Source of the DNA: Phoronis ovalis
Lineage: Eukaryota; Phoronida; Phoronidae
Length of the DNA: 11,677 nucleotides
Direction: 5' to 3'
Assembly: GCA_028565635.1 (NCBI GenBank)
Contig: JAOXYB010051201.1
Location: 1-11,677, forward strand
Below are positions 7,201-11,677 of the stretch, one piece after another. Below the pieces are notes generated by a model. It worked only from the letters and a program-made list of their open reading frames with translations, was not told the origin of the DNA and did not search any database. The position numbers and the translations under genes are program-made. The stretch's first letter is position 1. Each line of letters begins with the position of its first letter.

Positions 7201-10200
7201 AAGAAATTTCTCACTAATAACTCCTCTATCAGTGAAATCTCTCACAGCTCTTCTGAACAATGGTTCTATAGGAAAATAATCTTGAAATTCTGCAAAGGAA
7301 TTAAGACGCCTTTGTAAATTGTGATCGAATATAAATTTGAAAATTTCAACAAGAAATGTCTGATTGTGAAATATTTTATCACCTAACTTTGCATTAGATG
7401 GAAAATATAAAATCTGACCAACATCCCGTAAATATTCTAAAATGACTGTAGCCTCCCTCTTTTCTATCTTAAACTCTGCCTGTGAGTTAACAATTTCTTG
7501 CCATGGTATGTAAAATCTGTACTTTTGTTTCAATTCTTGACTTGTAATTTTATCAATAATTTTAACCCATTTGGATGGCATTGTAATTCTGTTTTCATTT
7601 GCAAAGTCAGCAATCACTGTCCGGAGTTCGTCAAATCCTTGAAGATTTTCAGATGAGCAGCTCACAAATATTATATCTGCATGAATATTAACTCTTTTAA
7701 TCATTTTGTCAATCTTCTTGCATGAAAAGCCTTTCTTTTCCATTTCGCTTCTTTCTCTTTTTAGAAATACTTCTCGATCAAGTAAAAGCTGCTTCACTTT
7801 CGGCTCAATTTCATCTTTTAGCCTTTCTTGGTCATCTTCAGTTATGTTATCACCGTGAGTAGCCACTAGGTGGACAGTAGCTTCCGGTAGCCATAGCTGT
7901 ATATTACGAATCCAATCACCGATAAGTTCATCAAACTTCTCTGGGTCATAATTACATGGATCAAACACCAGTAGAATTAGTGCATTTGGGGTTAAAAAGA
8001 ATCTGTGTATCGCCTTGTACGAATCATGAGCACCAAAATCAATTATATGAATAACCAGCCCATTTTGTTCTATATTCCAAGTAGCAGTTTCAAGTACTTT
8101 TGTTCGATCATCAACACCGCAGGCAAACGGAGCACCAGAGACTAGTACATTAGTGACACAAGTTTTGCCTGCCATGACTTCACCTAGGACAACGCATAGC
8201 TGCCTACCAACATCAACTCCTGGGTCAAATTGTAAAGCTTTAAGATAGAGACATATTCCATCTAAGCCTTGATGGTCACACAGTTGCTGTGGTGGTTGGA
8301 TTAACTTGTTCCGTTTGACGTGCAATTTTATTAGTTTTTGTGATTTTACCAGTGCTGTTGGTAAACGAACGATTTCATTGTTTTCTAATCCCAGTTCGAT
8401 TAAGTTTGGAAATCCTTCTGATGTTTCCGGAAACACTTTTAACCTATTGTGATCAGCTCTTAGAACTTCAAGGCTTTTCATTTGATCAATATTGCTGGGT
8501 AGATATTCCAACTGATTTTTTCTTACATCAAGCTCTCGTAGCTTCTTCAACGTAGTCACTGATTCAGGCAAATTTTCAATTTCATTACCGCAAAGTAACA
8601 ACTGAACTAATTTTTTAAGTTCTCCAATTTTATGCGGTACTTTCTTAATTCTGTTAAAATGTGCAGCCAAGATGTTCAGGTTTTCAAGCTTGTCAATGTC
8701 GTCTGGCAGTTCTGTGACTAAATTGTCGATGATATCTAGCTCTATAAGACTACTTAATTTAGTCACATATGGTGGCAGAGATGTGACTTTGTTTTGGCGC
8801 AATTTTAAAATCTTCAATTTCTTTAGTTTTCCTATGTTATTCGGGATCTCTTTTATTACATTACCAGACGCATTCAATATTGTAAGATATTTGAGTTTAT
8901 CTATGTCAGTTGGAAGATCAGATATCTGATTTGCTCTGATATCAAGTGTTTTCAAATTCTTCAATTTTGTTATAGACTCAGGAAGAAGTTTCATGTTATT
9001 CCACTGTAAGTCAAGAATTTCTAATCCCTGCATTTTATCAATATCTTTGTCAATTTCTGTCAGGTAATTATTTCCAATGTCGAGATGTTCAAGTGTGGTC
9101 AACTTTGTTATAGTTTCTGGAAAGGTTTCCAGGTTATTGTTTGCAAGGTAGCATTTTTTAAGGTTTGTAAGTTCGCTAATGTTATCAAGTTTAATATCAT
9201 CATTGCCATAAACGTACAATTCTTCTAACTGCTTCAGTTTCGTCACACCAACTGGTAATGTTTTCAGTCCTAGGCCTCCAATGTCTAATATCTTTAAACA
9301 AGGCCATATTGTTTCGACGCTTTCTTTACATTTCATTTCCATACAGTAGTCATCAATTATTTCAATGGGATTATTACTTAGACATAGTATTTCAAGCTTC
9401 TTTAGTCCACGAATTGCATCAGGCAACCTTTGGAATTTATTATTGCTTAAAACTAAACATTTTAATTTAGTCAGACGTTTAACACAATCTGGTATCTTAG
9501 AGAGGTTATTTCCAGAAAGATCTAAAGCTTCAGTATCAGTCAGCTCCCAAACATGAGATGGGATCTCATTTAACGACTTATTTGATAAATCCAGGATTTT
9601 ATAAGGAATTGGAACATAGGCAACTTTCATGGCACAACGATTGTGCTTTTTATGATAAAGTTTTATCTTTTGCAGCATACTAGTGATCATAGCCTCTTTT
9701 CCACAATTTCTCACGGCCTCTTGTAAAGCTTTGATCCCCTCACTTTCATCCTTCACTGTGTCTAACCAATCGCATAACATCATAAAACTTCTCCATTTGC
9801 ATAATTTTGATGGTTTCACATGTAAATGTCTCAAGTGTTTATCTTGAAGGTGGAGTGTTTTCCTAACAGTATTCATCTCATTATTTTGAAGGTTCCTCAC
9901 AAGATCAGCCATCGTCGTAACTGACAAAACTGAAAATAGATGTTAGTGATAATTGAGAGACATCAATAATGACACAGCTACGTTCCTTAAAAAGAAAGTT
10001 GTGATTTAGAAATATGTATATAAATAAAAGGAAGGCATGTGCTTGCTACACCCACGAGAGTGCTTGCTCAGGGTTTTGCATACGGATTAGTCGTATAGTC
10101 CATTGTGTCGCTGGAATATTGACTTACCCTTTCTTGCTCATTATGTTGCGTCTAAACCGTTTTTATGCAAATTCATACTTCAGTAAATTCACCTCCAATA

Positions 10201-10874
10201 TAACATTCACGCTTATTTACTACCATTTGCAATGAAGTGTGACCCTGTATTTCATCTGTGAATTAAGTCACATTTTATAATGAGGATATTATTAATGCAG
10301 CAAAGGCATTACCGCATGAAAAGCAGCGGAAGCATTCAAATTTTAGAACACAAATGCTTTGTGATGATATGACAATGATGCAGCTTAAATTTTCAAAGAT
10401 TCCTGCTCTGGTTCAAGCTAATGCGCCTATTACAACATGCGGCGTCAAAACAAAATACTACTATACCACAGGGTCGCACTTCGTTGAAAATGGTAGTAAA
10501 TAAGTATGAATATTATATCGGAGGTGATTTTGGAAATCTAATGTAATATGGGTTGTCAATATATTATTAAAGCATTTCAGTAAAGTATAAAAAATTAGGT
10601 GAGAACAAATTAGCTGAAATTTCCATTCTTTATATAATAAATTCCAATGATAAATAACAGGTGATTTACTAATACAATAAGTGTACAGATTGAAGTAGTT
10701 TTCCTATCAGTTTGTGACATTCTGTACCTTCTGACAATCGATTCTCCATTGGAAGTACATCTTGTTTATTGGCTTCATTCTGTTTTTTTATACAAGGTGG
10801 ATCAATATCTGCCATTTCATCGACTGTCAAACCACAAATAGCTTGAAAATACTGAGAAGCTTGCTTGGAGAATT
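4042..10874 (-). CDS. Gene A: Death-domain LRR-ROC-COR (ROCO) GTPase, multi-exon
   Basis: Seven exons on the minus strand join in one frame: 10874-10728, 9929-6516, 6263-6198, 5822-5538, 5186-5148, 4777-4535 and 4280-4042, giving about 1,477 residues from the first exon seen. Order: possible CARD end, Death domain, about 19 LRRs, ROC GTPase, COR, Cys/His-rich tail, Death domain, Death domain, polar tail. ROCO proteins are GTP-switched scaffolds; death domains recruit partner death domains. The nearest described animal layouts are MFHAS1 (LRR-ROC-COR) and DAPK1 (ROC-COR-Death). Introns are 798, 252, 375, 351, 370 and 254 bp, all phase 1; those below 400 bp show only AT-rich non-coding sequence. 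No signal peptide or clear membrane segment is seen, so a cytosolic site is inferred. The true 5' start is uncertain: it may be upstream of the window, the ATG in exon 10728-10874, or the ATG at 9912. Confidence 0.8.
4535..4777 (-). CDS. Gene A exon encoding Death domain 3
   Basis: TTCTCACTTTTAG|TCTTAATG opens and AAATG|GTACGT closes the exon (AG at 4779-4778, GT at 4534-4533): 243 nt, 81 codons, symmetric phase 1. It is a full Death domain: DIARDIGDEWRDLGRCL carries the conserved helix 1-2 Gly-x-x-Trp, followed by LNQLDMLADDY, MLCEWMDRV and LQEALVSCKRADLVEKHL. It closely resembles domain 1, with identical spacing in the second half, which suggests domain duplication. It is a strong candidate for the active recruiter since the canonical core residues are kept. 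Confidence 0.88.
5148..5186 (-). CDS. Gene A 13-codon linker microexon
   Basis: TTTATTGCAG|ATTTGCC opens and CAACAAG|GTAATC closes a 39-nt exon, phase 1 at both sides. It encodes DLPKAADEFSTQQ, a flexible linker between Death domains 2 and 3. Skipping it would keep the frame and shorten the hinge. Confidence 0.65.
5538..5822 (-). CDS. Gene A exon encoding Death domain 2
   Basis: The acceptor is GAATTTATTTCTAG (AG at 5824-5823) and the donor CAAG|GTAAAA (GT at 5537-5536). The exon is 285 nt, 95 codons, symmetric phase 1. One complete Death domain fills it: helix 1 VAEELGDDW with the conserved Gly and Trp, helix 2 VGVYLHIRKSELDDLD, helix 5 region AMLMRYMEECKD, and the end LRVALEKCGKQYVWAKL. 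It would form homotypic Death-domain contacts. It is more divergent from domains 1 and 3 than they are from each other. Confidence 0.85.
6198..6263 (-). CDS. Gene A linker exon with a GC splice donor
   Basis: The acceptor CATGTCTTTTCAG ends at 6264. The 66-nt exon encodes SDEQMSVITDFLEKHQV and a short basic end, phase 1 to phase 1. The best donor is AAAGG|GCAAGT, a GC-AG type donor at 6197-6196. A GT donor at 6206-6205 (CAGG|GTACAA) would shorten the exon by 9 nt and keep the phase. It links the Cys/His tail to Death domain 2. Confidence 0.6.
6516..9929 (-). CDS. Gene A 3.4-kb exon: Death domain, LRRs, ROC, COR, Cys/His tail
   Basis: This single open exon of 3414 nt (1138 codons) enters in phase 1 after ACATCTATTTTCAG (AG at 9931-9930) and leaves in phase 1 at GAAG|GTAAAC (GT at 6515-6514). 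Without splicing the frame runs to a stop at 6460-6462. Numbering codons from 9927: Death domain about 1-92, LRRs 109-555, ROC 575-778 with GEVMAGKT at 582-589, DFGA at 630-633 and THGD at 690-693, COR about 783-1085, Cys/His cluster 1090-1119. If translation begins inside this exon, the ATG at 9912-9910 (ACGATGG, near-ideal context) is the best start and would still keep most of the Death domain. Low codon bias and AT-rich third positions match the surroundings. Confidence 0.92.
6571..6660 (-). other. Cys/His cluster after COR
   Basis: CPHC at codons 1090-1093, C1111, H1115 and C1119 could form a zinc-binding knuckle of the pattern C-x2-C-x17-C-x3-H-x3-C. No named zinc finger fits exactly. 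It ends just before the splice donor, so it is the last element of the large exon. Confidence 0.45.
6673..7581 (-). other. COR domain
   Basis: It directly follows ROC, beginning MPSKWVKIIDKI, the usual entry to COR, with IEKREATVILEYLRDVGQIL and FHNQTFLVEIFKFIF further on, both typical of the COR winged-helix part. COR mediates dimerisation of ROCO proteins. The length, about 300 residues, is normal. Confidence 0.82.
7594..8205 (-). other. ROC GTPase domain
   Basis: The P-loop GEVMAGKT (8161-8184) is canonical. G3 reads DFGAH in place of the usual DxxG, so the invariant glycine is Ala with Gly one position earlier. G4 is THGD (7849-7860), as in many ROC domains. A G5-like VSCSSE follows near 7650. 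Between G4 and G5 lies a strongly charged helical stretch of about 55 residues. The domain should bind guanine nucleotide; hydrolysis may be altered by the G3 change. Confidence 0.88.
8263..9603 (-). other. About 19 leucine-rich repeats
   Basis: Repeats of 23 residues with LxxLDLxxNxLxxLPxxI rhythm run from codon 109 to about 555. The fourth is longer (about 33 residues) and contains several Cys, probably a loop. Repeats 10-18 form three blocks of exactly 69 residues. This LRR class (SHOC2/PIDD/MFHAS1-like) forms a curved ligand- or partner-binding surface. Confidence 0.92.
9652..9929 (-). other. Death domain 1 (N-terminal, divergent)
   Basis: About 92 helical residues precede the LRRs. The second half is clear: MLCDWLDTVK, then LQEAVRNCGKEA, aligns without gaps to the same part of the domain encoded at 4535-4777, with 11 of 22 identical positions. 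The usual G-x-x-W motif of helix 2 is absent, replaced by QNNEMNTV. It probably is a degenerate Death domain, not another fold. Confidence 0.65.
10185..10248 (+). repeat. Left arm of a 64-bp inverted repeat
   Basis: The reverse complement of this arm matches 10468-10531 over 64 bases with 8 mismatches and no gap. Shared blocks include AATGGTAGTAAATAAG and GGAGGTGA. The spacer is 219 bp. No target-site duplication is apparent outside the arms, so this may be a degraded MITE or a fold-back. Confidence 0.8.
10468..10531 (-). repeat. Right arm of a 64-bp inverted repeat
   Basis: It pairs with 10185-10248. This arm keeps CG at three of the four divergent CpG positions where the other arm, read in the same orientation, has CA or TG; at the fourth the other arm has CG and this one has TA. 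Such a pattern is expected from deamination of methylated CpG. Confidence 0.8.
10728..10874 (-). CDS. Gene A upstream exon, possible CARD C-terminus and linker
   Basis: The acceptor AACTTCCAG ends at 10875 and the donor is GAAG|GTACAG (GT at 10727-10726). The exon is 147 nt, enters and leaves in phase 1, and has no stop in frame. It starts EFSKQASQYFQAICGL, which resembles a final CARD helix, and continues as a polar linker with KKQNEANKQDV. An internal ATG in good context (GAAATGG, encoding MADIDPPC) could be a start if the exon is the first coding one. No expression evidence is available. Phase match to the big exon and the same GAAG|GTA donor style support it. Confidence 0.55.
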
Positions 10875-11249
10875 CTGGAAGTTACATATTAATTATTGAA
10901 CAAAAGGTTATTGTGTATTAAAAAACTCCATATAAAAATGTATGGTGTTCTTAACAATTCTACCATCTCCATGCTTTCTGTCAGTGTAACAATATTTAAA
11001 ATAGTGTTTTGCAGAATTTTAATTTTTGAAATTTAAGTTATTAAAACAACTAAATTTTCCCAAAAACATGAGGATTCCTATTGCAAAAGTAGTGAAACAT
11101 TGTAGTGAGCGCTACCTCATCTGTAAACATCTCAGTCAATTACATAAATGATTAGCCATTACAAAAATAACGTAGAAAAAATATTCAGTTTTGGAAAGGT
11201 GCAAACTGTAAGAATATACCAAATATTTAAGAATTAAAGTATAATTTTA

Positions 11250-11372
11250 CAGTTCTGGAGATCCACATTTCCACTTTATATCTGCAGTGTTGTTAAACTT
11301 ATAAAAATTTAAACCTGGTGTTTTCATGAAAAGTGGGTTTTTACCCATAATTACTACATGACCGTGCGACAA
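11250..11372 (-). pseudogene. Possible FLYWCH-like zinc-finger fragment
   Basis: An open run between TAG and TAA encodes 41 residues: SHGHVVIMGKNPLFMK, a variable loop, then IKWKC near the end. FLYWCH modules share a Gly/hydrophobic strand, an aromatic strand and a W-x-C followed by Cys/His. Only the first half would be present and no flanking transposase or exon borders are seen, so it may be a chance open frame or a relic of a Mutator-like element. Confidence 0.2.
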
Positions 11373-11549
11373 CTAAGTAATTTCTGATAAATTCTTATGT
11401 TAGCACCTTTACAAAATGCATATGTTTAATAGCCTCTTTTCATTTAACTACCCAAAATTCAACTCTAAGTGTAACGTGTGAAAGTTTTCCAAAATGGTAC
11501 TAGTAACATTAAGACATCATTCGCATACATACTGAATATATGTATTGAA

Positions 11550-11600
11550 AAATTGCCTAAAGTGATAATTTTTTTTACTCAAATTGTCTAAAGTGATGAT
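11550..11600. repeat. 20-bp direct repeat, two copies
   Basis: AAATTGCCTAAAGTGATAAT (11550-11569) and AAATTGTCTAAAGTGATGAT (11581-11600) differ at two positions and are offset by 31 bp. Possibly the remains of a minisatellite. Confidence 0.65.
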
Positions 11601-11677
11601 AAACTAGATAGCCTTTTAGCAAAGGCAGGGTTGCTCATATTGGCTTTAATGAACGTTACCTGATCTCTAAATCACCT

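Larger units (their letters stand above)
9930..10727 (-). other. Intron of gene A (798 bp) carrying a large inverted repeat
   Basis: It lies between the upstream exon and the 3.4-kb exon, bounded by GTACAG and CTATTTTCAG. It contains the 64-bp inverted repeat arms at 10185-10248 and 10468-10531. A plus-strand open frame at 10014-10235 overlaps one arm and has no recognisable domain, so it is not called. Confidence 0.55.
10875..11677. other. Right end without a secure exon
   Basis: AT-rich sequence upstream of the first recognised exon of gene A. It contains a 41-codon possible FLYWCH-like fragment, a short direct repeat, and at the very edge a donor-like GATCAG|GTAACG on the minus strand (11653-11664) whose coding phase, if open, is 2 and does not fit the next exon. 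A 5' non-coding exon is possible. Confidence 0.45.

Noticed and set aside
8335-9556. Plus-strand open frames opposite the LRR region
   Set aside because: Shadows of the repetitive minus-strand LRR coding sequence.
10014-10235. Plus-strand open frame in the gene A intron
   Set aside because: Ends within an inverted-repeat arm and has no recognisable domain.
11246-11400. Missing equivalent of gene B exon 865-1010 in gene A
   Set aside because: The open run here does not resemble that exon in sequence, phase or length, so I did not assign it.

Overview
The window looks like part of an animal nuclear genome, most likely a non-vertebrate metazoan. It is AT-rich (roughly two-thirds A+T by eye), has spliceosomal introns of mostly 250-800 bp and degenerate non-autonomous DNA transposons, and encodes death-fold and ROCO proteins typical of animals. 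No bacterial operon, rRNA, tRNA or CRISPR structure is visible. I cannot name the species. All recognisable genes lie on the minus strand, so transcription runs from high to low coordinates.

Gene A (about 10874 down to 4042) is a multidomain ROCO GTPase. One 3.4-kb exon without introns (6516-9929) encodes a Death domain, about 19 leucine-rich repeats, a ROC GTPase domain, a COR domain and a Cys/His-rich tail. Small exons then add a linker, a second Death domain, a 13-codon linker, a third Death domain and a polar tail that can end at 4042 beside two AATAAA signals. An upstream exon (10728-10874) may hold the end of a CARD-like fold. Every exon-exon junction proposed for this gene is phase 1.

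Gene B (from 2045 leftwards; only its 5' part is recognised) appears to start just downstream of a TATA box. Its exons at 1973-2045, 1813-1927 and 865-1010 splice in compatible phases into a helical region that resembles most of a CARD. That region stops at the phase where exon 10728-10874 of gene A would pick it up. I infer a head-to-tail cluster of related CARD/Death-domain ROCO genes. The alternative is that these exons are the 3' end of gene A.

The 2-kb interval between the genes (2046-4041) holds a 297-bp MITE with about 43-bp inverted termini and a 9-bp target-site duplication, plus two small palindromes. The intron at 9930-10727 holds a 64-bp inverted repeat whose arms differ largely at CpG sites. 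The right end (10875-11677) has no secure exon, only a possible FLYWCH-like fragment and a short direct repeat. The left end (1-864) has no convincing gene.

Functionally, gene A would be expected to act in the cytoplasm as a repeat-sensing, GTP-switched scaffold that recruits death-fold partners. That is inferred from domain content alone.
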